Below, piece by piece: positions 22,090 through 33,149 of a stretch of DNA of 64,000 nt (its first letter is position 1; every line of letters begins with the position of its first letter). A model generated the notes under the pieces. That model saw only the letters and a program-made list of their open reading frames with translations. It made no database searches and was not told the DNA's origin. Source of the DNA: Echria macrotheca. Its lineage: Eukaryota; Ascomycota; Sordariomycetes; Sordariales; Schizotheciaceae. The position numbers and the translations under genes were made by a program. Where the stretch lies: the NCBI GenBank assembly GCA_030411725.1, contig MU839835.1, positions 620,001 through 684,000 on the forward strand, read 5' to 3'.

Positions 22090-23352
22090 TTTTTTTGTAG
22101 TGTTGTTTGTTCGAACTCCGAGAGTAGAGTTACTCCGAGTGAGGCTTGGCTCAAGATGTGGCGCTGTTTGCGAGATGGTTTGACGCAGATTTGAGAGACA
22201 CTTGGAGAGATGGTGGATGTGTGAGGAAGAGTTGTGAGAGCGAGATGAAGTGAAGGGTCTGTGAGCTTGTCCACAGTAAATTTTGTCGTTTGAAATCTGC
22301 GCGGTATGGACTGTGGTCGGATATAGGTTTCGTCTTACGAGCTCACACTTTGGTCGACAAGCTTGCTTGAAATTTTTGAGATACGACGCGCCGTTGAAAT
22401 TCTGTCAAGTAGGCCGTTACGGCGCACACAGCGTGGGAAACGATTTAAGTCTGGTCTAGGCTGTCGATCGAGAAGCTTGGCTGCTAGGTACCCGTGCACG
22501 GACCACGTCGAACTCTCACAGGTCAACACCAAACATTCAAGATGGAGCTTGTGACCAGCAATACTCCATCTTTGGGCTGTGTCTATCTCGTGGGAAGTTC
22601 CGGTCTCAACACGTGCCACCTGTTCCTCAGACTCTTGACGGGGTGCGCTGGATGGTTTGTGCACCCCGAGGTGACCTGGAGATCGTGGGGGAGTGGGGCA
22701 CTTGAGTTGTTTGGGGGCGAGAAGCAAGCCACCAAGATCTCGATTCCCGTTGTCAGCATGAGACCACCACATGGGTACAGTAACCACAGTACACTTCAGT
22801 TGTCCAACTCCCACATCCACCAAGCGAACATCAATCCCCATGATATTCCTGAGGAGACGGCACGAGCGAATAAATCCTGCGACAGCTGCCTGATGGTTTC
22901 TGCATTCAGAAGGATCGCTTCCTCGACATGAAGGATCCAATCTGTCGGAAATATTCGTCTCCGACGCAACGAGTAGTCTTACCTCCCGCGTGTCCAACAG
23001 CCTTCCATTGGAGGATCGACACTCGGACTTCGATGCAGCCCAGCCCTCCATCGACCAACGACAGCCAAGCCATGGACCATTTGTACCACGTCGGCTCCGA
23101 GACATCGTCCAAGCTCTCAAATCCTAACCATGGATGAATTGCTCAGGACGCAATAAGCAGCCTAAATCACAGCACACCCAGCACATCCCTACGCTGTTAC
23201 CAGGGCACTTACTTCCCGTCCCAATCCTTCTGGAAGATGATCAGACACCAGCAGATGCGGCGCCGAGGCACAGCCAGGCACGTAGTTATTATAAGATGGT
23301 CCTGTCGTCGATGGGGGACTTTTGTCCGGCAGCAATTCGATAGGCATCCAAA
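22090..23352. other. Divergent intergenic region
   Basis: 1.26 kb between Mtr2-like (-) and the hydrolase gene (+). A 261-codon minus-strand frame (22335-23120) has no recognisable domain and an unusual composition, so it is not called. Confidence 0.4.
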
Positions 23353-24494
23353 ATGAAGCTGTCGTCGCTGGTCACGCTCGCCCTCGCCCTCGCCCGAGGC
23401 GTCGAGGCGGTCGTCCCCGCGACCACCCCTGGCACCTTCACCATCGACAGCTTCACCTTCGACACGGGCGAGACACTAGCCAACCTCACAATCCACTACC
23501 AGACCATCGGCCAGCTGCGCGTTGCCAACGGGCGCAGCAACGCCGTCCTCGTCCTGCACAGCACCACCGGCCTAGCCGACGCTTTGTTAGTCGAAGACTT
23601 CGCCGGCCAGCTGTTCAACCCGGGCCAGGTGCTCGACACGACCAAGTACTTTATCATCCTGCCCGACGCCATCGGTCACGGCAACACCAGCAAGCCGAGC
23701 AGCACGGGCCTGCGCGCACGCTTCCCCGGCTACCAGTACTCCGATATGGTGCGGGCCAACTACCGTTTGGTCACCGAGCACCTCGGCATCCCCCGTCTGC
23801 GGCTAGTCATGGGAGTGTCCATGGGCGGCATGCACACCTGGCTCTTCGGGACGCGGTACCCCACCCTCGCCGACGCGTTGATGCCCATCGCCTGCCTGCC
23901 TGCCGCCATCGCCGGCCAGAACCGCGAGTGGCGCAAGTTCGCCATCGAGCTGATCCGGCACGACCCAGCCTGGCAGGGCGGCGACTATACCTCGCAGCCG
24001 GTCGGGGGACTGGGCGGGGCGGTTATTCTGTTGCAGCTGATGGGCAACGCGCCGCTGGCGCTGCAGCACAAGTATCCGAACCGCACGGCCGTGGATGCGT
24101 TTGTGGACGGGCTGATGCCAAGGGTTAATCTGTCGGATGCGAACGATGTGATGTATGCGTGGAACTCGTCGGCGACGTATAACCCCGAGCCGGACTTGGG
24201 CCAGATTTCGGTACCGCTGACGGCTGTGAATACGGCTGATGATATGATTAATCCTCCGTATGTTTGTTTGGTCTTCTGGTGATGAGAATGATGCTGATGA
24301 GATATAGGGCGCTTGGTATCTTTGAGCATATTGCCGAGAAGATCAAGCCCGGGCTGGCCAAGACTGTGTTGCTGCCACTCTCCAACGACACGGTTGGACA
24401 TGGGTCCTATCTGCTGGCGAAGCTTTGGAAGGACGAGCTTGCGGATTTGCTGACGAGGAGCGAGTGTCAGGAGGAGTGTTTAGTATCGCCATAA
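23353..24494 (+). CDS. Secreted alpha/beta hydrolase of the MetX (homoserine acetyltransferase-like) type
   Basis: Alpha/beta-hydrolase resembling homoserine O-acetyltransferases but with an apparent secretion signal. Exons 23353-24257 and 24308-24494 give 363 residues. Residues 1-20 are a signal peptide (MKLSSLVTLALALARGVEAV). The MetX-type landmarks are HYQTIGQL, AVLVLHSTTG, ILPDAIGHGNTSKPS and the nucleophile Ser156 in GVSMGGMH. Candidate acid residues are Asp296/Asp297 in NTADDMINPP, and the base is His333 in VGHGSYL. True cytosolic Met2 enzymes have no signal peptide, so an extracellular or vacuolar esterase/acyltransferase is more likely than methionine synthesis. Start of a gene group with a dehydrogenase, bZIP factor and transporter downstream. 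Reaction unknown. Confidence 0.8.
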
Positions 24495-24788
24495 CAGGGA
24501 CTGAGGGGCTGAGTGCTACTTCTCAAGAATTAATATAGAGGCCCTCGACTGCTTGGATAATAAACACGCGTGGATGACTGTACGAAGGCGTAATCGGTAA
24601 GGGGGGAAGAAAAAACGTAGGGGACAGCAATACAGCTGGGCAAAAAGGGGGGATAATACAGCTTTTTCGGAGAAACAAAGTACTTTAGTTCCGTCCAAAA
24701 AAGGGCAGGCCTCAACATCAACTCCGGTTGAAAAATGTATGCAAGCCCGAGGACACAGTTTCTGTGTCTTGAACGGGGAAGTAGATTT

Positions 24789-24870
24789 CGACGTGGGCCT
24801 GATTCGAACAGACGCTCCCGAAGGAACAAGATTTCGAGTCTTGCGCATTAGACCACTCTGCCACCACGCC
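24789..24870 (-). tRNA. tRNA-Ser (anticodon CGA), copy 1
   Basis: 82-nt class II tRNA without intron. Acceptor GGCGTGG/CCACGTC, anticodon stem CAAGA/TCTTG with loop CTCGAAA, a long variable arm (TTCCTTCGGGAG region) typical of serine tRNAs, and T arm with loop TTCGAAT. Identical in sequence to the copy at 27760-27841 on the other strand; flanking DNA differs. Confidence 0.93.
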
Positions 24871-25156
24871 GTTGCATATTTAGTCATCTGATAGACCGGA
24901 AGATGACCTGCAGCTGTGTTGGATGGGAGCTCGCCAGCATTGGGGAGAGTAGGAGGGCAATGGCTTCAAGTGACGTGGATTCAACAGGACCATGTTGATT
25001 GGAAGGACTGGAGCAAGGAAACGAAGTCAAAATTCTTTGGTGGGGACTATAGGTTGCAGTCGCTGCGCAGTGAAAACCATCGCTATCCGTATCCAGGTGA
25101 GCCAGGGGTGATTTTTTATGAGAACCAGTTTCCCCCTTGCATGTCCTTCAGCAAAC

Positions 25157-26104
25157 TTACACCAACCCCAGGGTAAACTTGCGCGGATTCGCCAAAATCC
25201 CCTCTTTGTCACCTTTCATCTCATCCACATCCCAATTCGCCCAAACAAACCGACCATTCAGAAACCTTGCCTCGGGACTCACAGCCCAGACGACAAAGTC
25301 ACCAGGCAGAGCAGCTACACATACGAACTCAGTCACAGGTAAGGTAGGTAGGTAGGTAGGGTAAGGGTACTCACCATCATCCCAAGGCAACTCATCCACC
25401 CCCATCCCGAGCCCCTCAGCAACAAACTCAAACCCAGCCAACATGCCTGTATCCCTTATCAGGCCCGGCTGCACAGCCAGCACTGTAAGGTCTGGATGTT
25501 CATAGTGCAGATACTCAAACATCTTGGTCGCGCCCGCCTTGGACGCGCAGTACGCGCTCTCGTTGGGAAAATACGGCCCATGCACGATCGCGGACGTGAT
25601 GTACACGACCGACGCGTCGGCGACGGCATGACCCAAAAAGGCGCGGATGAGATTAAAGTTGCCGAGCACGTTGACCTCGAAAGTCTCCCACCATTCTTCG
25701 GAAGAGGCGGAGGTGAGCGACGACAGGGGGCCGAGGGAGCCGGCGTTTGCGATTAGGATGTCGATTTTGCCGGAGGGGGTTTGAGACGCGAAGGAGGCGA
25801 GGGCTGTGGCGAGGGAGGGGGAGGAGGTTAGGGAGAGGGGGTAGATGGAGACTTTGGTCGAGGGGGAGATGGTGTGGATGGAGGTCTTAGTGGAGAGGAG
25901 GGCGTGCTCGCGCCGGCCGATGAGAGCAAGGTGCGAGATGCCCGAGCGGGCGAGCGATAAGGCGATGCTGGCGCCGATGCCTGAGCCGGCGCCGGTTAGG
26001 ACGGCGGACTTGCCGGCTGTGGAGAGGGAGGGCTGGGTTGGGTCGATGGAGGGGTAGGATTTGGTGCGGTAGGTTTTGTAGGGGGTTTGCAAGGCGTCGG
26101 CCAT
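25157..26104 (-). CDS. Short-chain dehydrogenase/reductase
   Basis: Classical SDR that should oxidise or reduce a hydroxyl/keto group with NAD(P)(H). Exons 26104-25375 and 25314-25157 give 295 residues; the 60-nt intron leaves the frame open and contains a run of TACC tetranucleotides. The Rossmann motif is TGAGSGIG (residues 37-44), with the NANAG-like IANAGSLG near 119-126. The catalytic set is Ser171, Tyr185 and Lys189 (SAYCASK). The dinucleotide-selecting position after beta-2 is GRRE, and the arginines suggest NADP preference (inference). It is divergent from the bZIP gene across a 435-bp promoter. Substrate unknown. Confidence 0.9.
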   Translation of the reverse strand: MADALQTPYKTYRTKSYPSIDPTQPSLSTAGKSAVLTGAGSGIGASIALSLARSGISHLALIGRREHALLSTKTSIHTISPSTKVSIYPLSLTSSPSLATALASFASQTPSGKIDILIANAGSLGPLSSLTSASSEEWWETFEVNVLGNFNLIRAFLGHAVADASVVYITSAIVHGPYFPNESAYCASKAGATKMFEYLHYEHPDLTVLAVQPGLIRDTGMLAGFEFVAEGLGMGVDELPWDDGEYPYPTYLPTLPVTEFVCVAALPGDFVVWAVSPEARFLNGRFVWANWDVDEMKGDKEGILANPRKFTLGLV

Positions 26105-26539
26105 TTTGGCGGTGTGCTTTTGTTGTTTATTCTTTTCGTTTACCCCTTTTTTGCCTTTTTCTATTGGACTTTGTAACGAGGAAGAAAAGAGATTGTGCAG
26201 TTGCCAGGAACCATCCCGTCGTCAAGATCCATTACTGACTATATATATACCGCGATTATGACTTTTTACTGCCACAGTTGCTTTCCCTGTATCACGTCGT
26301 CGGTGAGAATAATTCGGCACGGGCCGGCCAAATCGGTTGATACTACGTGATCGGATCGTGGTTGGCCCGACGGACTCGGCCCGCGCCGCCGTGCGGAGTC
26401 AGGGGGGTTCGGAGGTCCGAGCCCGGATCGGACCTCGCATTTCGGATCCATCAACACAGCTGAGCGTGGAGTTGTTCCGTCTTGTACGTAACATAACATA
26501 ACCCATCTCCCAAGTGTCTTTAGAGGCCGGTTCAGAGAA
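26105..26539. promoter_or_regulatory. Bidirectional promoter between the SDR and bZIP genes
   Basis: 435 bp between two start codons on opposite strands. It contains two ACGT cores of the kind bound by bZIP factors (26345-26348 and 26486-26489) and a near-perfect palindrome at 26412-26436. A common regulator, perhaps the adjacent bZIP itself, is inferred. Confidence 0.5.
26412..26436. promoter_or_regulatory. Inverted repeat with 9-bp arms, candidate operator
   Basis: GAGGTCCGA and TCGGACCTC are exact reverse complements separated by 7 bp (GCCCGGA). The arms place CCG and CGG triplets in opposed orientation, the arrangement often bound by dimeric Zn(II)2Cys6 factors. Function is inferred. Confidence 0.5.
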
Positions 26540-27599
26540 ATGGATTCCGCCGCAGAAGCTGAGCTACAAGTGTGTCCGCCGTCCCCAGCTGTTTCCTTCT
26601 CAGTGTGTGTGTCCCAGAGCTGACAGGTCCTGATGCGTCGCACAGCGTCGAAGGGAACGAGCGAGGATCTCACAGCGGGCCTTCCGGATCCGTCAGGCCG
26701 CGGAGCTGAGCGCCCTACGGGAGGAGAATGCACGGCTCAAGGCGGCCATTGGACACGTCGCCGATGCTGTCCAGACCCATGACCGGCCTGCTCTCCGAAC
26801 GGTGATCCGCAACGCTGCCGAAGCAGCAGGACTCAAATCCGGAAGCCCGGCAGACAGGGACACGTCTGAATCCATCATCATCCCCCCCACTGAGTCGGCG
26901 GCACCAACATCGACAACACCACCGGGAGACATGTTCCAGACAGCTTTTAGCCTCTGCGCCCCAGTCCCCGAAATCTGCTGCAGCACCTTCCGCCTGGACT
27001 CCGGCCTGCTCAGCCTCCCCAGCGGCGACGACCACGGCATCATCAACCCCCCAGCGGACGTGGCCCTCTACCTAGGCGCAAACCGACACACCCTCGCCGG
27101 CCAGCTCTACTGGTACTGCACCGAGGCGAGCCTGGCCCTGCTCTACCGTCTCGGCGGCCGCGAGCCGAGCCGGGCGCGGGTGATCGCGAGCGGACACCCC
27201 TTCTTTGTCGGCATGCTGCGGTACGTCGCCACGCTCTGTAGTACCAGCTACATCATCGCGCTGGCTGAGGCGCGGGTGCAGTTCTTTCGGCTGGGCTATT
27301 GTAGCGCCGAGAACCCGGCTGCGGCCGAGTACTCTTCTACCATGGTGCGGGAACGGATTGAGACGGTCCATAGACTCGGGGAGGAGGAGGCGGCGGCGGC
27401 GGGAGTGGAGGGGGAGTGGTGGGGTCCGAGGGACGTTGAGCATGTCGCATATTCATCTCTGACTGCCGGAAAGACCCGAGAGAAGTTCATTCACCAGCTG
27501 TGGCTGGGCGCGACGTGTTTCGGCGACGAGCCGAGGTGGAGGGCATCGCGCGTAATGACGTTGGTTGAAGGGTTGGTTCGGGAAGAGAATTTTTGTTAG
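26540..27599 (+). CDS. bZIP transcription factor
   Basis: Fungal basic leucine-zipper regulator. Exons 26540-26569 (ten codons) and 26646-27599 give 327 residues. The basic region follows directly: RRRERARISQRAFRIRQ, with the fungal AP-1-like pattern x-Q-R-A-F-R-x-R. A short zipper comes next (AELSALREENARLKAAI). The C-terminal two thirds hold a helical domain of fungal bZIP regulators (DMFQTAFSLCAPVPEICC, HPFFVGMLRYVATLCSTSYI), with cysteines that could be redox-sensitive as in Yap-type factors (inference). The small first exon was chosen because its donor (GTGTGT) and the GCACAG acceptor keep the basic region in frame with an upstream ATG. It lies between an SDR and a transporter gene, suggesting a local regulator. 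Confidence 0.82.
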
Positions 27600-27759
27600 C
27601 TTCTGGGACATAGATATAGGTACTGGCGCTGATACCGCAATTCCATTGGACTGTTTCTACGTGTTGGGAGAGAAAAGGGGCAGTTGCAAAAGCGGTTCGC
27701 AATTCAGAGCTTGCAAGGCAAGTCTTAGTTGTGCTTACCGCACTCTATCACAAGGTCAA

Positions 27760-27841
27760 GGCGTGGTGGCAGAGTGGTCTAATGCGCAAGACTCGAAATC
27801 TTGTTCCTTCGGGAGCGTCTGTTCGAATCAGGCCCACGTCG
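27760..27841 (+). tRNA. tRNA-Ser (anticodon CGA), copy 2
   Basis: 82 nt, identical to the minus-strand copy at 24789-24870. A TTTTT polymerase III terminator follows at 27845-27849. Confidence 0.94.
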
Positions 27842-28496
27842 ATCTTTTTGCTATTTCCTTTCTTATTCCCAACTTTTTTAATCGTTTCATCTTTTTGGTT
27901 CATGGAATCATTTTTCTGACAGAAATTTCTTACTCATGCCTGCATGTCAATCTGCCCACATGGTTGTGCGCTGACGTCTGGCCGGTCGCCATGCAGTAAA
28001 ATGCACCCCGTGATCGCACTGCAGCAGCCAACAGCTCCGCACCGCCAGTGGGAACCTACCACAGTATGCGACCCCTGCGGCGCATCTCCGATTTGGTCAA
28101 GTGCGCCCACTGGGCAGGCACGTTTTGTCCCTTCCCACCCTCCCCAGAACTTTAAAGTTTCCGGCTGCCCGGATTTGCCTTTCTTTTTTCCAATCCAGCG
28201 GTTTTGTTTTCTCTTGGGACGCGGATTTGAATGCGAATGATGCGCTAGTTGGCCATCGACATATACCGACTCAACATCCACTGCAGCGTTGCATTGGACC
28301 CCCCCCAAGACGACCTAAAATCGCCGACTCCAGGTTTCAACCGCCGGCCCGCTTTTAAAACCTGGGGAACCGTCCGCTGGATCCCGTCCGTCCTCCAGTG
28401 TCACAGACCCCCTCTTTTGACATACCTATACGTATACCCGCGACCTTCGCTTCCCTCTAGGACTGCCGCACTGGCATATTCTTAGAACAACTTGGA
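27842..28496. other. Intergenic region before the MFS transporter
   Basis: 655 bp; contains the tRNA terminator and presumably the transporter promoter. No gene seen. Confidence 0.4.
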
Positions 28497-30396
28497 ATGT
28501 GGACGGGACGGCGGGTCGAGTCGGTCGATGCCTACTCGGGCGTGCTGGTCTCGCTCGACGAGGCTCACCTGCACAGCCATTCCTACCGTCTCCTCCGCCG
28601 CCGGCCCACGGCCGACGACCTGTCGGAAGAAGACGATGGCGCCGCCGAGGACGACGTGGTCAAGGCTGTTGGCGGGGACGACGAGGGCACCGCCATGCTG
28701 GAGATGAGCGCGCCCGAATATAGCATCGAGGGGCTCCGAAAGGAAGTCCGCAGGGGCGGCAAGGGCGAGAAGTGGACCGCCTACGAGAGTATGTTGTCCC
28801 CCTCGGTTGTATTTTGATATGAGGATTTTTGTCTAATATTTCCTGCTAGTGAAATCCAAACTCATCAACAAGGCCATCCAGGACATCGGCATGGGCAGGT
28901 ACAACTGGCAAATGTTTGTCCTCTGCGGCTTCGGCTGGTTTGCAGATAAGTGAGTGTGACCTGATCCAAGTGTGTTGTATTTTGCTGACCGAGATAGCCT
29001 CTGGATGCAGGTATGAGAGTTAAAGTGAGCTCTGTGAACATGTAATACTGACCCCTCGTAGGGTGTATCACTTACCCTCCCCTCGCTGTCGGCCGAGTTT
29101 GGCGTGTCGGAAAAGTCGGTCCGGTACACGACCTCGTCATTGTTTGTAGGGCTCTGTTTCGGCAGCTTTTTCTGGGGCATTGGGTCTGATGTCATGGGCC
29201 GGAGGATTGCCTTCAATGTCACTCTGCTCATCACCAGCGTCTTCGGCATTGCGTCGGCCTATGCATCTTCCTGGGGCGGTGTTTGCGTGCTGTACGCGGC
29301 CATGGGCTTCGGTGTCGGGGGCAACCTGCCGGTAGACGGCGCGCTATTCCTCGAGTTCCTCCCGGACGCCTCGAGCTCGCTCCTTACCTTGTTATCCGTC
29401 TGGTGGCCGATCGGACAGCTGGTATCGTCGCTCTTTGCCTGGTACTTCATCTCCAACTGGCCGGCCGACAAGGGCTGGCGGTATTTTGTCGTAACGATCG
29501 GCATCATCACCTTCATCATGTTCATTATCCGCTTTTTTGTCTTCCACCTATTCGAGTCCCCCAAGTTTCTGCTTTCACGGGGCCGCCAAGCCGAGGCGGT
29601 AGCTGTCGTCCACGGGATTGCGTATCGTAACAACCGCAAGACGTGGCTAACGGAAGAAATACTGGACGCCGTGGTGGACGACTCGGTCCCGCGCCTCCCG
29701 CGACGCATGTCGACAACCAACATCATCAAGAACAGGTTGGCCTCCTTCTCGGGAGACCGCATCCGGCCGCTCTTCAAGTCGCGCAAGCTCGGCCTCGCCA
29801 CGTCGCTCATCTGGTTCTGCTGGGCGACCATCGGCATGGGCTACCCGCTGTTCAACGCATTCCTGCCGCAGTATCTCTCACATGGCGGGACGGGAACCAC
29901 GGACGGCAGTTCAATCGCGGCCGAGCTCACGAGCGAGACGTACCGCAACTACGCCATTACGTCGGTCGTTGGGGTTCCCGGCAGTTTGCTAGCTGCGTAC
30001 ACGGTCGATATGAAGTCGCCATTCCTCGGGAGACGTGGCACCCTGGCCATCTCGACGCTCGTCTCAGCCGTGTTTCTGTTCATGTTTGTGCAGTTCGGCA
30101 CCTCGCCCGGAACCCAGCTGGCCTTTTCCTGTGTTGAAGCCTTCTCGCAGAATATCATGTACGGTGTGCTGTATGCCTTCACCCCGGAGATCTTTCCGGC
30201 TCCCGTGCGCGGTGCCGGCACGGGTGTGGCCAGTTTTCTAAATCGCGCCACGGGGCTCGTAGCACCCATCTTGGCGGCCACGATTCCTGGTGATGGGACG
30301 ACGACGCCCGTGTACCTGTCGGCGGCCTTGATCCTCGCTGCGTTTGTGGGCATGTGCATGATTCCGATTGAAACGCGGGGGAGGCAGCGGCTTTAA
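28497..30396 (+). CDS. MFS transporter, SV2/metabolite-proton symporter type
   Basis: Plasma-membrane (or vacuolar) secondary transporter with twelve predicted membrane helices. Four exons, 28497-28788, 28850-28949, 28998-29010 (13 nt) and 29062-30396, encode 579 residues. A long acidic cytosolic N terminus of about 100 residues precedes the first helix (MFVLCGFGWFADNLWMQ). Family signatures are SDVMGRR after helix 2 (the MFS loop motif), GFGVGGNLPVDGALFLEFLP in helix 4, FESPKFLLSRGR before the central loop, and PVRGAGTGVASFLNR in the second half. This matches the NiaP/SV2-like subgroup that moves organic acids or other small anions; the substrate is unknown. It follows the bZIP gene and may belong to the same gene group. 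Confidence 0.88.
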
Positions 30397-30608
30397 TTTT
30401 CCTTCTGTCAGTTGGGTATACGATGGAGATGGAGCATTTTTTTTGTTGGGTCATGGCGAAGGTACAGAATACATCAGAGCACATGGAGTTTCGGACAAGG
30501 GACTGGGAAAGGCTCACGGCCGGGAAAGGAATGGGAAAGGATATGCTTATATGCTTAATATAACCTGGAAAAAGCTTGTAGAGAAAGATGAAAACAAGTT
30601 CAAAAGGT

Positions 30609-31785
30609 CTATCTCGTTCCCCTCGCACCAGCCGGCGCATCCACTCTCCGCTTCTGGAATCCTCTGCCCAGCGCATCCCTCACCAGCGGATCCGACCGAA
30701 TGGTGTTTTGCACTAGCCACTCCTTGACCTTCCCCCTGACCCTGGCCACCATCTCGTCGTCGCCCGCATACGGTGCCATCTCCGTCTCCAGCAGCCGTGC
30801 CGCATCAGCATGCAAACCCGTCGTCGCAGCATCCAGCCGGTCAAGCGCCTGCCTCAGCGCAGCCTCCTCACTGACACCCTTCCTCCCACCCCCGACCAAA
30901 ACCTGTCCGCTCGCCGTATCCGCCGCCAACAGCGGCCCGATCTGCGAGAAGGCAATATAAACCGTCACGCTCAACTTCCTCGCCAGCGCGACCGCCTGAA
31001 ACGGCAGATAGCCCGCCCTCCCGCCAGCCCACGCCATGACCGGATTTATCACGCGCGACAGCACGGCGGGGTAGGTAGGCCGCGTGACGGCGTGCAGCTC
31101 GAACACAAACACCACGGCCAGCACGAGCCAGCGCTCGAACCGGCCCCAGTCGAGATAGCCCAGCAGTCCCAGGCCGTACATGGCGCCGGCCGCGACGGCG
31201 TAGTACGGCACGAGCACCTGCGCGCCGCGCACCATGTAGTCCCGTAACGTGGTGCAGTGCGTCCACCGGACCACGTCGGGGCCGAAGCGCTCATACGCGA
31301 ACCGCCGCGCCGGGTCGATCAGGGTGTCGGCGGCCGTCTGGAGGTGGCGGTAGTGCTCGCTGGCCGCGACGGGGTCGGCGTCCTTGGAGATCTTGTCCGG
31401 GTGGTAGATCGCCGCGAGCCGGCGGAAGCGGGAGCGGATTTCTTGGGCCGTCGAGGACGAGGGCATCGAGAGGTCCGTGTAGAAGGTGCCCTGGCGCTGG
31501 AGGTCGTAGTCGGTCTCGTAGATGGTGTAGAGGAGGTAGAGCGTCACGACGAGGATGTGGATGCGCCGGCGGTGTTCGGCGAACCGGGGGCTGCCCGGCT
31601 GCGGCCGGGGGTCGCCGGCGCGGATGGTGATGCTGTAGTAGAGCGATTGGGTCCAGCCTGTTACCAGCTGTGTTGCGTGTCTGTGTTAGGCACGAATACG
31701 GATACGTCGAGGGGATTGGGGGAATGATGGGGGTGCGTACGTTGGGGAGGAAGCTCCAGCCTAAAAGAGAGAGGAAACCAGACAT
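30609..31785 (-). CDS. Membrane-anchored J-domain protein
   Basis: DnaJ-family co-chaperone embedded in a membrane, probably the ER. Exons 31785-31741 and 31667-30609 give 367 residues. A hydrophobic segment (HILVVTLYLLYTIY, about residues 52-65) precedes a J domain with the HPD tripeptide at residues 104-106 in AAIYHPDK. Two further hydrophobic stretches follow (VLVPYYAVAAGAMYGLGLLG and WLVLAVVFVFELHAV), then a cytosolic helical C terminus ending in basic residues. The layout (TM, J domain, TM, TM) resembles the N-terminal half of Sec63, but the protein is too short for the Brl domain. The client is unknown. Confidence 0.8.
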
Positions 31786-33149
31786 TTTCGCTGTCGTTTC
31801 TTGTTACGACCCCTTGAGAACAAGGTTCCTTGAACAAATGGATAGATGCTATCGAGGGAAATAATCATGCATTGTCGACTTCGTTTAGACTTGACGCAGC
31901 AATCCGGTGTCGGGAAAGAATAGCTGAGTAACGAGTGTGGATGCCACCCGGCAGGCAGCGCAAAGTCGCGGTTGCAGTCGCGTGTCGTTCGCTTCCCACT
32001 CACGGAACAAGCAACTTGTCCTCAAAGAGTTCTTTATGTGGTGGGGCCCGGTTGCGGGGACTGTGCTGTGCGCTGTGTGCCACGCCTTGGCAGTCACACC
32101 CGCAATTCGCACGTTTATAAGCACACTTTGTGTGACGAACCAACAACTCGCGGCAACGCCAAAGTACCCTACGTACCTGGTCGTTCATAGAAACAATAAA
32201 TGGGCTCGGTAGTGACACCAGGCCTGCTCTCAGCCGGATCCAGGATTCTGGATTGTTTGAGCCCTCTGGGTTACTCGACTCGGCGTCCTCCCGCTTTTTT
32301 GGAGAGTTGTGTGTCTCTTCAAGGACTTTCCGCATCGGCTACGTACCACCTATTGCCTTGTGGGCATCACCAATAAATACCTGGTATATTCCATTGAACT
32401 ACCCGAGTCGGCTTCTCCATCTGTCGGCTGGCAAGGACAACCGTGACACCTTGCTAGCAAGCACAATAGTTGGTAGTCTCATCCCAGATAGCTATTGAAG
32501 AGCCTGCTACTGATGCCACCATTAATATCACTTTTATTCCCTGTGACCCCCGTCAACTAACATCACTGCAGCATGCTGTACTTCCACATTCCACCGTCTT
32601 TACCCACCGCCCACAGCCACCGGTCTCCGCTATGTAATGGCAACACCCCACTGCCCGTCAACACCATCTTCCTCGATCTACATATCGCCAGGCTGCCCTT
32701 TTCCGTCTTGATCCCCAAGCCTCGGCAACCGTCCTGAGGGGCTGCGGGGAAGCTCAGCGGGCTGGGACGGTGCGGGGATAGTGTCCTGCCACCCCTGTTC
32801 CCGCCGTGATCCGACCAATCGACAGTGAGCCAGGCCGACGACGGGCCCGGCCAAGACGCCGTCAGCTTTTCCCCGGATTCTCGTCCCGCCAGCGTCGGAC
32901 CCCACCTCGATACGGCATGCCATGCCATGGGAGGCGCCGCTCCGAGGTTCCTAGACCCTCGGATTGCTCGCTCCATAAAAGGATTGACCCGTCCATCTCG
33001 TCCGATATCCAAGTAACCATCCAGCTTGCCGACCGACCAACAGCTCTCACCCACCCTTGCCCGTAGCACAGATCGGTGCCAGCATCCTTCAACCACATTG
33101 CTAACACGTTTCGGGAATAAGCACCGTTGACAGCATCACCACCGCCAAA
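31786..33149. other. Divergent region between the J-protein and CoA-ligase genes
   Basis: 1.36 kb with no supportable gene. Only overlapping short frames are seen. Confidence 0.4.

Noticed and set aside
22335..23120. 261-codon minus-strand open frame
   Set aside because: No recognisable domain, high Arg/Ser/Trp content, overlapped by open frames on the other strand; likely chance in GC-rich DNA.
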